This document shows positions 11,095 through 22,385 of a stretch of 64,000 nucleotides of DNA, one piece after another (position 1 is the first letter of the stretch; the number at the start of each line of letters is the position of its first letter). The translations under genes and the position numbers were made by a program. Source of the DNA: Ahaetulla prasina (taxonomy: Eukaryota > Chordata > Lepidosauria > Squamata > Colubridae); NCBI RefSeq assembly GCF_028640845.1, contig NC_080541.1:4284435-4348434 (forward strand). The letters run 5' to 3'. Below the pieces are notes generated by a model, which had not been told where the DNA came from, did not search any database, and saw only the letters and a program-made list of their open reading frames with translations.

Positions 11095-12040
11095 GAATAT
11101 TTATTTTTATTTATTTATTTATTTTGTCACAACATCATGCAAAAAGATTATATAGTATATACACATATAAACATATATAGGAAGAAGAAAAGAAAAACAG
11201 TAGGACAGGAACGGTAGGCACGTTTGTACACTTATGCACGCCCCTTATGGTCCTCTTAGGAATGGGGTGAGGTCAATAGTAGAAAGTTTTTGGTTAAAGC
11301 TTTTAGGATTATGGGAAGAGACCACAGAGTCAGGTAAAGTATTCCAAGCACTGATGATTCTGTTGCAGAAGTAATATTTTCTGCAATCTAGATTAAAGCG
11401 GTTTACATTAAGTTTAAATCTATTGGTTGCCTTTGTATTATTGCAATTAAAGCTGAAGTAGTCTTTGACAGGAAGGACATTACAATAGATGATTCTGTGA
11501 GTTAAACTTAGGTCTTGTCAAAGGCGATGGAGTTCCAAGTTTTCTAAGCCTAGGATTTCAAGTCTGGTGGGATAAGGTATTTTGTTGTTTTCAGAGGAAT
11601 GGAGAACTCTTCTTGTAAAATATTTCTGGACACGTTCAATTGTATTGATGTCAGAGATGTGGTGAGGGTTCCAAACAGGTGAGCTGTATTCTAGAATTGG
11701 TCTAGCAAATGTTTTATATGCTCTGGTTAGTAGTGTGGTGTTTTTGGAAAAGAAGCTACGCAAAATTAGGTTTACAACTCTTAGAGCTTTTTTTGCTATG
11801 TAGTTGCAGTGGGCTTTGGCACTTAGATCATTTGACATGAAAACTCCAAGGTCTTTAACGGGATGGGGGTCGTCTGTAAGGTAATGTCCATCTAGTATGT
11901 GCTTAGTTTTAGGGTTCTTTTTTCCTATATGTAAGACTGAGCATTTGCTGGTTGAAATTTGGAGCTGCCAATTTTTAGACCAAGCGGTTAGATGGTCAAG
12001 GTCGTTTTGAATGATAGAAGTGTTGTCTGTGGTATATTAT
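11095..12040 (-). mobile_element. LINE 3' part (jockey/CR1-group, unassigned family)
   Basis: The minus-strand frame at 11838-11518 reads YKTFARPILEYSSPVWNPH, TIERVQKYFTRRVL and KIPYPTRLEILGLENL, the C-terminal region of a CR1/jockey-group reverse transcriptase. 3' end CATTCCTAAGAGG-CCATAAGGGGCGTGCATAAG followed by TTTA repeats in reverse. Confidence 0.8.
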
Positions 12041-12230
12041 ACCTCCCTGGATGAGAAATGGAGAAACATGGTTTTTTTTAAAGGCAGGAAGCAGACTAAC
12101 TCTCAATAACCCACAGCAGAGGTCAGCACTTAAGAGATAAAGAGATAGATAGGTCTATTCATAAGCAAATGCCCTCACCCAAGATTAAACAATGGTAGGA
12201 TTAGCCCTCAAGCCATAATCGGAATTGCCC

Positions 12231-12320
12231 CAGTGGTGAAATGTAAAATTTGTTACTACTGGTTCTGTTGGCGTGGCTTGGTGGTGGTGGGGTAACGTGA
12301 CTGGGTGGGCGTGGGCAACT
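12231..12320. mobile_element. hAT-type CAGTGGTGGGATT family, left fragment
   Basis: CAGTGGTGAAATGTAAAATT...ACTACTGGTTCTG, then GGGCGTGG, truncated at the L1 tail. Confidence 0.65.
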
Positions 12321-12890
12321 TTTTTCTTTTTTTCTTTTTTTCTTTTTATTGAAAAAGTTTTAACAAGCAAAAACATTTTTCCCCTTTCCCCCCCTCTCCC
12401 CCACAAAACCCCCTTCCCCCCTCCCTTCACCCCCCACCCCCCCGGGCTTCCCGGGTCAATCACAAGGTATTGTTATACATAAACCAAACATAGAGTAAAA
12501 TTTTCCCTTCTAATCCAATTAACCTCATCCAAATCTTTTCATCTCCCAACCCCCCCATTACATAAAATAATACTTCCTAATTATTCAAAGGCAATCTGAT
12601 ATTTCTTAATCTGATATCTGTTTTGTAAATAATCAATCCATTTTTTCCATTCAATTAAATATCTTTCCCGCGTATTGTCTTTCAAAAAAGCTGAGATTTT
12701 AGCCATCTCAGCCAAGTTAGTAACTTTCAATATCCATTCTTCTATTGTAGGTACCTCTTCTTCCTTCCAGTATTGTCCAATCAACAGCCTTGCTGCTGTT
12801 ATTAAGTTCAAAATCAATTTAGTCTTAGTCACTGTATCTTTTTTACTTTTAAAAGCATTTTTTCTACAACCTCATATTTCTTGCCTTTAA
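12321..12890 (-). mobile_element. L1 3' fragment, different subfamily
   Basis: The minus-strand frame (12832-12581) includes ITAARLLIGQYWKEEEVPTI and EWKKWIDYLQNRYQIKK, the C-terminal region of L1 ORF2. Its T-rich left edge is the reverse of a poly-A tail. Sequence differs clearly from the L1 at 647-5148. Confidence 0.82.
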
Positions 12891-12969
12891 AAGAAAAGAA
12901 AAGCCTCTGACGATCAGGCAACTCAGCTGGGATCGTCAGAGCCTTTTAAAAGCATTTTTTTACAACCTC
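12846..12969. repeat. Short direct repeat enclosing an inverted repeat
   Basis: A 27-28 base direct repeat (CTTTTAAAAGCATTTTTT plus ACAACCTC) at 12846-12873 and 12943-12969. Between them are inverted arms CTCTGACGATC (12905-12915) and GATCGTCAGAG (12931-12941). Confidence 0.7.
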
Positions 12970-13071
12970 TTCGACCACGTCCCTTTACAAGGAAATGTAC
13001 AAGGAAAATAAAGGCTATGATGTACAAGGAAAATAAAGGCTATACTATACTATGTGATCTCCTTCCAACGA

Positions 13072-13198
13072 GCCAAGTCAAGGTGGAAGCCAGATTCACT
13101 TAACAAATATGGCAAGAAAACTCGTAAAAGTCACTTAACAAATTTCTCACTTAATGACATAAATGTTGGGGTCAATTGTGCTCATACGTTGAGAACCA
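13072..13198 (-). mobile_element. Palindromic DNA element, CAGGTAGTCC family, partial
   Basis: Contains GCCAGATTCACTTAACAAAT and GTCAATTGTGCTCATA characteristic of the family. Ends degraded. Confidence 0.6.
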
Positions 13199-13360
13199 GC
13201 TGGATCTTTGAATCATCATTACCCAAACGGTTGCAGCAGGTCAAGGATTATCTGTGTTATTTAATTCATATCAAACTTCCATAAAAGTATATACTTTGCT
13301 TCTCTGAAGAGGCCCTCAAATACTCCCAGCTCTTGTTTCTAGAATTTTCCGAGTCAATTT

Positions 13361-13622
13361 TTTTTTATTATTATTTACATTTATATCCCGCCCTTCTCTG
13401 AAGACTCAGGGCGGATTACATTGTGTAAGGCAATAGTCTTCATCCATTTGTATATTATACACAAAGTCAACTTATTGCCCCCAACAATCTGGGTCCTCAT
13501 TTTACCTACCTTATAAAGGATGGAAGGCTGAGTCAACCTTGGGCCTGGTGGGACTTGAGCCTGCAGTAATTGCAGGCAGCTGTGTTTAATAACAGGCTTC
13601 TTACAGCCTGAGCCACACCGCG
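13361..13622 (-). mobile_element. tRNA-derived SINE with L2-type tail
   Basis: Reverse copy: tail ATTTATATCCCGCCCTTCTC, CORE-like GGGTCCTCATTTTACCTACC, and degraded tRNA head GCCTGAGCCACACCGCGG. Confidence 0.9.
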
Positions 13623-13682
13623 GCTGTAATTGAATTTGAACATCAATGATCACCTGAGGTAAAATCTCTTCCCCGATCAATA

Positions 13683-14002
13683 CAGGTCGTTCTCGAATTA
13701 TGTCCATAATTGATCCCCCCCAAAAAATTCTTTGCCAAGCAAGATAATTGTGAGTTTTTCCTCATTTTATGACCTTTTCCCCACAGTTGTTAAGTGAATT
13801 ATGCCATTGTTGAACAAATATGGCTTCCAAGTTGACTTTGCTTGCCGGAAACAAGCTTACCAATGGTGATCACGTGACCCCGGCACACCGAAGAGTCATA
13901 AATAACATGCCAGTTGCCAAAAGTCATAAGTCACCTTTTTCAGTGCCGTTGTAATGTCAAACGGCCACTAAACGAAACTGTTGTAAGCCCAGGGTGACCT
14001 GT
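13683..14002 (+). mobile_element. Palindromic DNA element, CAGGTAGTCC family
   Basis: CAGGTCGTTCTCGAATTATG to GTTGTAAGCCCAGGGTGACCTG, flanked on both sides by TA. Confidence 0.8.
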
Positions 14003-14167
14003 ATCATTCTTTCAAAATGGGAGTTTGCGAGGTCTGAAGACAACTTGAAAATAACGCCTAGCCGAATGGGAATCGCATAACAAATGATCTCTGCGTCCTT
14101 CACATTTCTCCTTCATTATTGTTTGGCTGAAGGGCCACCTTCTCGTGATGGTTGGTGTCCACCAGAC

Positions 14168-14282
14168 CAGGGGTCTTCAACCTTGGCAACTTTAAGTGTG
14201 GTGGACTTCCAGCAAAGCTGGCTGAGGAACTCTGGGAGTTATAGTCCACAAGTCTTAAAGGGACCAAGGTTGGAGACCCTTG
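14168..14282. mobile_element. Palindromic hAT MITE (CAGGGGTCTCCAACC family)
   Basis: CAGGGGTCTTCAACCTTGGC ... CCAAGGTTGGAGACCCTTG, with 8-base duplication CACCAGAC/CACTAGAC (7 of 8). Confidence 0.87.
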
Positions 14283-14344
14283 CACTAGACCTTATTATTT
14301 CACCCAAGAGCAACTGATGGGCTCCTCACGTACCTCATGATATT

Positions 14345-14392
14345 TTAGCATAGATTAACAGAGTGGGAAGGGACCTGGTAGGTCTTCTAGTC
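14345..14392 (-). mobile_element. CR1 3' end fragment
   Basis: AACAGAGTGGGAAGGGACCT...GTCTTCTAGTC, interrupted by the hAT element at 14393. An inverted CR1-end fragment (CCTACAAGGTCCCTTCCAAC) follows at 15055-15098. Confidence 0.75.
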
Positions 14393-15046
14393 CAGGGGTG
14401 TCAAATTCAAGGCCTGGGGGTCAAATCCGGCCCACGGGGTGCTTAGATCTGGCCCTGGGACAGTGAAGGACCAGCCCGTGATGCCTCTGCCAGTGAGAAT
14501 GGAGCTTCTATTTTCTTTGGCAGAGGGCTGCAAGAGGCTGTCGCGGCTGAAAATGGAATCTGAGAGGGTCGTGCGTGGACCGCCGAGCTCCATTTTCGCT
14601 GGCAGAAGGGTTCGGGGGGGGGGGCGAACTAAAAACAAAAGAGAAGGATAAATGTTTTCCATTTTTTGCATTTGAGCATCCAAGAAGGGACTAAGAAAGG
14701 AGAAAGGGAAAGAGGAAAGACAAAGGTGATGGGAAGAGAGCAAGGAAGGAAAAAGAAGGAAAGCGGGGAAGGAAGAAGAAAGGGGAATGAAGAAGGATGG
14801 AAAAAGAAGAAAAGGGAGGAAAGGAGGGATGGAGGAAGGGAGGAAGGAAAAGAGGGAGGGAGGGAGGAGATTATAATGAGAGCGAGGGAAGGTCTGAGGG
14901 AAGTCCTGCCTTGGCCACCACAGACGCCTCCGACAAGAGTGATGTGGAGCTTTCCACACCCACCCAGCCACACCCATCCTGTCCACCCCCCCAGGTCAAA
15001 CACAACCCTGGTGTGGCCCTCAATGAAATTGAGTTTGACACCCCTG
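14393..15046. mobile_element. hAT-type element (CAGGGGTGTCAAA family)
   Basis: CAGGGGTGTCAAATTCAAGG ... GAGTTTGACACCCCTG, with 8-base duplication TTCTAGTC/GTCTAGTC (7 of 8). The centre (14690-14880) is almost pure purine (GGAAG-rich). No transposase is visible. Confidence 0.85.
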
Positions 15047-15130
15047 GTCTAGTCCAACCTACAAGGTCCCTTCCAACTCTGCTAATTTGCACCACGCTCT
15101 ACTCTCTGAGATAGAAAGAACAAATGAAAG

Positions 15131-15384
15131 TGTTCTGACCTAAGCTCCCTTAAAAAGCAGGAAGCAGGAATTGGTTCCGGCAAAACCTCTTTTACGTACA
15201 CGACTGTGAATGACTTCCATTCACAAGGTTTGCCCAAACAGTTTTTCAAAGGAATATTTATCAACACACTTTAACTCGTTTGGTAACCTATCACGTAACT
15301 TGTTTCCAAATGCGGAATAAGGCAAAAGTTGGCGCAGAGTCTCTTAGGATCATGAACAGAATTTTCCAGTCTTGAAACTACTGA

Positions 15385-15457
<73 letters not shown>

Positions 15458-15841
15458 TTTGTAAATATAATAGAATGAATGAATGAATGAATGAATATAA
15501 TATAGAATGAATTGTTTCCTGCGAAAACCCTTCCCCATTCGCTCCTCTTTTGTTTCCTATGGGAGGGGCCAATCACATCCAAGGTGTGGCTTTACTGCTG
15601 AGTCGACCCTGCTTTCTTAGTTGTTCTTGCCTTCTGGCAGCTCTGTGCATGCACACACTGGGAACAGGCTCCAGCTGTTCCTCTGCCTCACTGCTGTCTA
15701 TCTCCCTCTCTGTCTCTGATGCAGAGCCCTCGTCCGAGCTTTCCCCAGCCCCCCACCCCCCGGACTGGCCCATCTTCCTCCCCAATCTCCTCACTGTCTG
15801 ACTTTGCTGCCAACTCTGCTGGCCGCCAGCGGGCCACAACA
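15131..15841 (-). mobile_element. Solo LTR, family B, copy 1
   Basis: TGTTGTGGCCCGC... to ...GGTCAGAACA on the minus strand. Flanking five bases GAAAG/GTAAC agree at only three positions. An (AAT)n array of about 72 bases (15385-15456) and an AATG run lie inside. The minus frame retains EPVPSVCMHRAARRQEQL. Confidence 0.78.
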
Positions 15842-15849
15842 GTAACAAT

Positions 15850-16744
15850 TCCTGTTGAAGAAAACACAATATATATTTTTTGAAATGGAGATGAGATGGA
15901 AGGAGTTAGGAAGGAGTTGGGCTTCCCCATCAAGCTGCAAGATATATCATTAACGCTTTCAAAATAGGATAACTCCAGGTCATCTATTCAGGAAGGATGT
16001 GATTGTAGTCATTGTGGACACAATTGTAGTTTGCAAAGAAAAATGAAACAAAGAAGAAACAAAAAGAAAAGGAATAAAAATATGTCCCAGAGAAGTGATG
16101 AGACACGCCGAAGAGGGCGGGAAATGATCAGAAAAGCGATATAAAACGGAAGTACAATTTGCTGGTTTTCCTCTGCACGGAGGAAAAAGAGGTTGATATT
16201 TTGTTTAAAAGTTGCTATTTTAAAAAACCCTGATTATTATTATTATTATGTTTTCCTTTGCTTAAATATTGCTTACCGTGTAATGGTTAATACAGATGCC
16301 AGAAAGAGACAATAATTTTCCAGTTCCCTATGTCTTTGGACAGAGCCATAATCCAAACAAACAAACTTGATTTCTTTTTTTTCCTCATGGAAAACTTATA
16401 CATCTCTGGAGCCATTCTTAAACCTGCGCTGTCCTTCTTAAGAACCATTGCCAACTGTTTTGGGCAGGATAAATTGTGAGTTTTGCTGAATTCCTGGCAC
16501 ATCAGAAACATGGTGCGAGGATAAGGAGGCCATTCGGATTTCAGTCTCTGCAAAATCAGATTATTTACCCAGGAGCTCAAAAGCCGGGAACAGAAAGGAT
16601 TAGGAACCTCCTACACAACCCCAACCTGAGGGATTACAAAGATTTTTTGCAAAGTCAGATGCTTTTTGCTTCTCCCCCACAAAAGCAAAATCGGGAAAAA
16701 GAAAACCGCTCGGTATCCTTGGTTCCCCCATCATGTGTGAGGCC
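15850..16744. other. Unassigned intergenic stretch
   Basis: About 0.9 kb without recognised repeat or gene. Short open frames on both strands have no family features. Confidence 0.5.
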
Positions 16745-16749
16745 CATGA

Positions 16750-17865
16750 TGTTCTGACCTAGGCTTCCTTAGAAAGCATAAAACACAATCTTAGTCCCAG
16801 AAAACCTCTTTTATTCATACGGCTGTGAATTATTATCATTCACAGTCCAAAAGGCTTCCCAAACAGTCTTTCAGGGGAATTGTTGTGCCTCGCTCGCCCC
16901 CCTCTCCGCAGCCGGGCCCCTCTCGTCTCCTGCCGGACGTGATAGTGCAGAAGAATGTCCTGGCATGCCTCCAGCCCCCAGTCCTGGCACCATGCCCGGA
17001 CAAACGGAGCAGCTGGGCCCCTCCCCCACAGCATGTGAGCCTGGGGAGTGTGAAGCCAGTCATGAGCTGGAATTACCGGCAGCTGGAGGGACCCACGCTT
17101 CCGGAGAGTAGAGAGGTGACGTCAGCAAAAGGAAGGGAGAGGTAGGCCTGGATAAGTGCTGAGTCATGGAGCCACACCCCATGGCCTATATAAAGGATCT
17201 GCTTTCTGGCATTCTTTGAGTCAGGCAAAGTCTAAATTGGATTGCTGAAGTCACATCCTGGTCTCCTGCCTGCCCTGAGAACTCTGACAGAACTTTGGCA
17301 AAGCTGCAGAGGCACGCTTGATACGGACTTCCCCGACCCGGCCGTCAGAGGAGGAGTGGGACACGACAGGAATGTTTATAAACACCCACCTTATCTCCCT
17401 TGGAATGCTGCCAGGGAACTAATTGCCACACGCAGGGCAAGGCCAAATTTAGCACAGAGTCAAACAGAATTTTTCAAAGCTTGAACCGACCAGATAAGCT
17501 AATTGCTTCCTGCAAAAGCTCACGTCTCGTTCGCTCCTCTTTTATGTCTTATGGGAGGGGCCAATCACCTCCAAGCCTTACTCCCAAGGCGACCCTGTTT
17601 TCCTAATTGTTCTTGTCTTCTAGCAGCTCTGTGCATGCACACACTGGGAACAGGCTCCTGCTGTTCTTCTGCCTCGCTGATGTCAGACTCTGGAGACTCC
17701 GGAGGCAGCAAAGAACTACCAGATGGCCTTGGCCCCCTTTCTGCCTCCGACTCAGAGCCCTCATCAGAGCCTTCCCCAGACTCCATGACTGGCCCATGTT
17801 CCTCCCCAACCTCCTCACTGTCCGAATCTGCTGCCAGCTCTGCTGGTCGCTGGCGGGCCACAACA
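16750..17865 (-). mobile_element. Solo LTR, family B, copy 2, split by an LTR of family A
   Basis: TGTTGTGGCCCGCCAGCGAC to GGTCAGAACA on the minus strand. Flanks CATGA/CATAG agree at three of five. AATAAAAGAGG near 16807 may be its poly-A signal. From LTR base 5 the minus frame is open for about 98 codons (17861-17565): acidic Ser/Glu-rich, then basic HRAARRQEQLGKQGR. Insertion of family A at 16881-17368 dates B before A here. Confidence 0.82.
16881..17368 (+). mobile_element. Solo LTR, family A, copy 2 (divergent)
   Basis: 488 bases, TGTTGTGCCTCGC...GGGACACGACA, perfect 5-base duplication GGAAT on both sides. TATATAAAGG box retained. The U3 frame is broken (GACCCACGCTTCCGGAGA still recognisable but followed by TGA). 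Confidence 0.88.
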
Positions 17866-17933
17866 CATAGGACGGAAGTTTTTCAAATGACAAAAACCAA
17901 AGCAGAGAAAGTTTGTGGGTTTCAAGTTCTCTT

Positions 17934-17939
17934 TTTATT
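17934..17939 (-). terminator. Candidate polyadenylation signal AATAAA for ADGRB1
   Basis: AATAAA on the minus strand, about 1.53 kb past the stop codon. Cleavage would be expected some 15-25 bases further, near 17910-17920. Confidence 0.55.
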
Positions 17940-19165
17940 GAAGAAAAGGAAAAAAAAAAACCGAAGAAAAAAATAGAGTTTGTTTTCCCCAAGTGAACGT
18001 TACTCACTGTGTGTGTTTTTTGTTCGTCTCGGTTTGTCTCGAAGTCTAAGGCAAATGTTCTCCCATCGCCTCCACGTCTCCAGGTTGGTTCGCCGAAAAC
18101 ATTTCTGCTTTTGAAAAGTGGATGGGTTGAAAAGATGAGGAAGGGTCTTGTAGTCTTTTGAAAATGAAAAATAGGAGGGGAAAGGAAAAAAAAACCAAAC
18201 ACCTGAATCCGCAGGAGCATTTGGAACAAAAGCCCACCATGTGGTTCTGGAGGATGGGCCACGAGTCAATAGGACAACCTACGTTCTTTTTTCGTTCATC
18301 GTTTTCTTTTTCCTGTTATTTAGTTTTTATTTTATTTTATTTTATTAAAAAAAACCCTCCCTTTCACCCAGTAAAGCAGGTTTTGTGGTGGTGGTAGTGA
18401 TTGTTGTCCAGTTGAACAGGTTTGAACTCTCTTTTAAGAGGCGATTCTTCATTGTCCAAACGTCGCCCCTCCAGTTAGTGATGGTTGAAGAGGTTGGGAT
18501 AGAAGAAACCGATTTGAAATCTTTCACATGGACAGTTTCTCCACCTCCCTTGGTTCTCCTTCTCCACCCATGTTCTCTGAAGGAGCTCGTGGAGGGTTGG
18601 TGGGGACGTCTGACGTGAAGGTGAGACCTCTCTTCTTCTGAGAGTCTGGTGCGTTTGCACTGGGGATGAGGAGGTGTGGAAGGGCGAGGGTGCGTTTTTC
18701 TCCGTTTCCTTACTCATGGATTCAGGAGTCAAGGGCGAGTAAATTAGTGTCCAACGGTTGGTGCCCCCCAGTGATATGATCGCTGGTTTGATCTCCCATT
18801 GGTGTCGTTCTTTCTGCTCGCCACGGTTTTTTGTCATTCCCGACATTTGCGTGGCTATCCACACCAAAAACCCTCCGCTCGTCCCTTTTTTTTTTTCCTT
18901 CTGAGAATGTTTTGGAAAAGTTTTAATTCTTCTTTTTTTTTTTCCTCTCCCCACCCCACCCCAATTTCCACCCTTCCCTTCGGCCAACCTTTCTTTCTTA
19001 CCCAGGAAAGCTCAGGTTTTGTTCCCCCTGCCACTACTGTGCTCAAAAAAAGGAATCGTTCTCCCCCCCCCCAGCATCTCGGTCTATGGAGAACATAATC
19101 AAGATCATCTTGTATTTTCTTCCTCTGAGCAATCATGTTTCAGCGAGACTCCAGTTCTCTGCATT

Positions 19166-19166
19166 T

Positions 19167-19237
<71 letters not shown>

Positions 19238-19276
19238 CTCTTTCTTCTTTCCTCCCTTCTTTCCTTCCTTTATTCC

Positions 19277-19324
<48 letters not shown>

Positions 19325-19325
19325 T
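19166..19325. repeat. TTTC tetranucleotide array in ADGRB1 3' UTR
   Basis: Two blocks of (TTTC)n split by a degenerate CCTTC segment. Reads GAAA on the transcript strand. Confidence 0.95.
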
Positions 19326-19403
19326 CAAAAAAAATTCCTAACCTGTTTGTGTTTTGTTCTTGTTTAGTTTTCCAGTGGGGTGAGGGAAAACACCCAAAGA
19401 GTC

Positions 19404-19436
<33 letters not shown>

Positions 19437-19471
19437 CTTTTCTTCTCTCTGCCTCCTCCTCCGCCTCCTCC

Positions 19472-19670
19472 TCAGACCTCTGTCTGGAGGTCAATAATGT
19501 CCTGTCCCACCAGGGGAATTGTTGCGCCCGTCTTCTCCCATTCCACAGTTTTGAGTTCTAAGGGAGATTGAATCTCAGTTTCCATCTCTTTTTTGACCCA
19601 CGCTGGGGGCGAGTGGACCTTCCGGAGGCCTTCCCATGGTCTTTTGTTTGGTGTCTGCTGCTTCTCTTGC
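19472..19670 (-). CDS. ADGRB1: ADGRB1 last coding exon with PDZ ligand; one-base frame break
   Basis: After acceptor ccggtctag the exon reads [17 protein letters not shown]. Then one surplus base (AAAGGTCC at 19617-19624 on the coding strand) shifts the frame. Allowing for it, the rest reads [44 protein letters not shown] and TGA at 19474-19472. The span is 199 bases where 198 are needed. QTEV is the class I PDZ ligand of BAI1. Read literally, the frame would end about 12 codons later at a TGA. Conservation on both sides of the break suggests a base-call or assembly indel, but a real allele cannot be excluded. Confidence 0.9.
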
Positions 19671-19740
19671 TAGACCGGAATCAGAGCACAGAAAGAAAAA
19701 AGGAAGTGAGATGTCAAAACCACACAAGCATACAGAATAC

Positions 19741-20525
19741 GAATTAAAAGAGTTGGGAGGACCTTGGAGGTCTTCTAGTCCAGCCCCTTGCTCAAGCAGG
19801 AGAGCCTATGATGTTCCAGACAAATGGTTGTCTAGTCTCTCTTTGAAAACCTCCAGCGATGGAGCAGCCACAACTTCTGGAGGCAAGCGGTTCCACTGGC
19901 TAATTGCCCTCACTGTTAGAAAGTTTCTCCTTAGTTCTTAGTTGTTTCTGTCCTTGATAAATGTCTATGGGGATTCTCAATTATCCAGTTGTCCCAAAGG
20001 TGCTTTTCAAAAACAGCTGGAATTTCCTGGTGGTTTTTTTTTTTTCTCCCAAAAGAAGATGAAGAACTGAAAAAGCTTCTTGAATAAGAAGTGAAATTTT
20101 TCAAGAAAAAAAACAAAAACCAAGTCCAGTTGCCTGATGAAAAAACACCTTTGGGATTCTCCTTTGGGATTCTCCATTGCTTCTTGTCCTGCCTTCCTTT
20201 GGAGAATAAGTTGATCCCTTCTCCTTGAAGGGACCCCGCTATCATATCACCTCCTAGCCCTTCTCTTTGTTAGACTAGACATGCCAGTGCCTGCAACCAT
20301 TTCCTCATGTGCTTCAGCCTCCAGCCCCCTAATCATCTTTACTTCTCTTCTCTGCACTCTTTCCAGAGTCTCAACATCCTTTTTGTATTGCAGTGACCAA
20401 AACAGTAAACTGTATTCCAAATGTGGTCTTACCAGTGCAGTATAAAGCAGTACTAGCATTTTGTGTGATCTTGATACTATGCCTCTGTTGATGCAGCCTA
20501 GGACTGCATGGTCTATTATAGATTG
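19741..20525 (-). mobile_element. CR1 LINE 3' end, interrupted at 19958-20227
   Basis: Reverse CR1 sequence with [20 protein letters not shown] and LERVQRREVKMIRG coding remnants, then the 3' signature. A Penelope-type fragment interrupts it. The 5' edge ends in an (ATTC)n array from about 20526. Confidence 0.85.
19958..20227. mobile_element. Degenerate Penelope-type terminal unit (alpha) within CR1
   Basis: GTTGTCCCAAAGGTGCTTTTCA and the degraded core CTGAAAAAGCTTCTTGAATA...GTGAAA (20067-20100). Same family as 23876-24345. Confidence 0.6.
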
Positions 20526-20661
20526 AGTCATTCATTCATTCATTCATTCATTCATTCATTCATTCATTCATTCATTCATTCATTCATTCATTTTCTATGC
20601 TGGCCATGTCCCCTAAAAGGTGTCTGTCAGTCTATTTATTTGTCTACCTTTCATTTTTATC

Positions 20662-20746
<85 letters not shown>

Positions 20747-20925
20747 ATCTAAGTATCTATCTACCATCTATTATTATCTATTATCTGTCTGTCTGTCCTA
20801 TCTGTCCATCCATCCATTTATCCATCAATCTCTCTCTCTCTCTCTCTCTCTCATCTGCCTGCCTGCCTCCCTGCCTATCTATCTATTTATATCTGTCTAT
20901 ATATTTATCTCTATGCTAGCCATGC
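20526..20925. repeat. ATTC, ATCT and related tetranucleotide arrays
   Basis: (ATTC)n at 20526-20592, then a compound (ATCT)n block from about 20662, followed by CTGT, CATC, CT and CCTG variants. GATA/ATCT arrays are the Bkm-type repeat common in snakes. Confidence 0.95.
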
Positions 20926-21234
20926 CCCCTACAAGGTGACCCTAGGAGGCTGTTTGGGAACTAGGATTGAGGTCAATTGCAAAACTGAATTGATGAAAAT
21001 AAAAAGGTCTTAGGGCTCTATCTTGCCAACCTTCTGATGAGGAATGAGATGTGCCTCTGTGGAAAAACAAAAGGAATTTCTGGATATTTTTCCCCAGAAT
21101 GGCCTGATACAAAAGAGCAACACTTTAATTGCACTGGTAAGAGAAGCTGCCAATCCAAGAGAGAGTATTGGAATAGCTACAATGATGTAAAATGCTTCTT
21201 GTCCTGCATTCAGGTGCTTTGGAAAATAGAATAG

Positions 21235-21342
21235 AATGTAGAGTAGAGTAGAATAGCACAGCATAGCGTAGCGTAGAATAGAATAGAATAGAATAGAATA
21301 GAATAGAATAGAATAGAATAGAATAGAATAGAATAGAATAGA
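21235..21342. repeat. AGAAT pentanucleotide array at a CR1 3' tail
   Basis: (GAATA)n directly abuts the CR1 3' terminus at 21343; on the CR1 strand the tail reads ATTCT repeats. Confidence 0.95.
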
Positions 21343-22385
21343 TGGAAGGGACCCTTGTGGGTCATCTAGTCCAACCCCCTGCTTAGGCAGGAAAACCTAC
21401 ACCACTTCAGACAAATGGTTATCCAACATCTTCTTAAAATCTTCCAATGTCTGAGCTTTCACAACTTCTGGAGGCAAGCCGTTCCACTGATTAATTGTTC
21501 TAACTGTCAGGAAATTTCTCCTTAGTTCTAGGTTGCTTCTTTCCTTGATTAGTTTCCATCCATTATCCTTTGTCTGTCCTTCAGTTGCCTTGGAAAATAG
21601 CATGACCTCCTCTTCTTTGTGGCAGCCCCTCAAATATTGGAGGACTGCTATCATGTCACCCTAGTCCTTCTTTTCATTAAATTAGTAAAAGTAAAGGTTC
21701 CCCTCGCACATATGTGCTAGTCGTTGCCGACTCTAGGGGGCGGTGCTCATCTCCGTTTCAAAACCGAAGAGCCAGCGCTGTCCGAAGACGTCTCCGTGGT
21801 CATGTGGCCGGCATGACTCAACACCAAAGGCGCACAGAACGCTGTTCCCTTCCCACCAAAGGTGGTCCCTATTTTTTCTACTTGCATTTTTACGTGCTTT
21901 CGAAACTGCTAGGTTGGCAGAAGCTGGGACAAGTAACGGGAGCTCACCCCGTTACACGGCAGCACTAGGGATTCGAACCGCTGAACTGCCGACCTTTCAA
22001 TCGACAAGCACAGTCGGCAGCTCAACGTCCTAGCCCCTGAGCCACCGTGTCCCTTTCATTAAATTAGACATACCTAATTCCACCTACCGTTCCTTGTATG
22101 TTTTAGCCTTCACACTCCCCACCCTTTAATCATCCTTGTTGCTCGTGTCTGCCTTCTTTCCAGACTCTCTTTTTTTATATCATGAAGGCCAAAATTGGAT
22201 GCAGGATTCCAAGTGTGGTCTTACCAAGGCATTATATAGTTGTACTAACACTTCACATGATCTTGATTCTATCTCTCTGTGAATATAGCCTGGGACTGTG
22301 TTGGCTTTTTTGGTGGCTAGAGCTACACTGTTGGCTCATATTTAGTTGATTGTCCATTAGATCTCTCTCACATTAACTACTATTG
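21343..22385 (-). mobile_element. CR1 LINE 3' end, split by a Sauria SINE
   Basis: The minus frame includes [39 protein letters not shown] and [19 protein letters not shown], the CR1 ORF2 C terminus. Continues on the far side of the SINE. Confidence 0.9.
21686..22053 (-). mobile_element. Full-length Sauria-type SINE with target-site duplication
   Basis: Reverse copy with head GGTGGCTCAGGGGCTAGG, B-box GGTTCGAATCCCTAGTGC, body, and BovB-like tail GGGGAACCTTTACTTTTACT. Flanked by TTTCATTAAATTAG (21672-21685 and 22054-22067). Confidence 0.94.

Larger units (their letters stand above)
17915..19471 (-). other. ADGRB1: ADGRB1 probable 3' UTR
   Basis: The stretch from the stop codon down to a canonical AATAAA is free of recognisable mobile elements, unlike its surroundings. 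It holds a GAAA tetranucleotide array on the transcript strand (19166-19325) and a short TAA array. A proximal set of AATAAA-like hexamers lies at about 18327-18346, so a shorter isoform is possible. An LTR copy begins just beyond the predicted end (17865). UTR extent is inferred, with no transcript evidence. Confidence 0.65.

Noticed and set aside
1..17900. ARC or another neighbouring gene downstream of ADGRB1
   Set aside because: Human synteny made me look, but no ARC-like or other coding block was found; everything coding-like is LINE or LTR derived.
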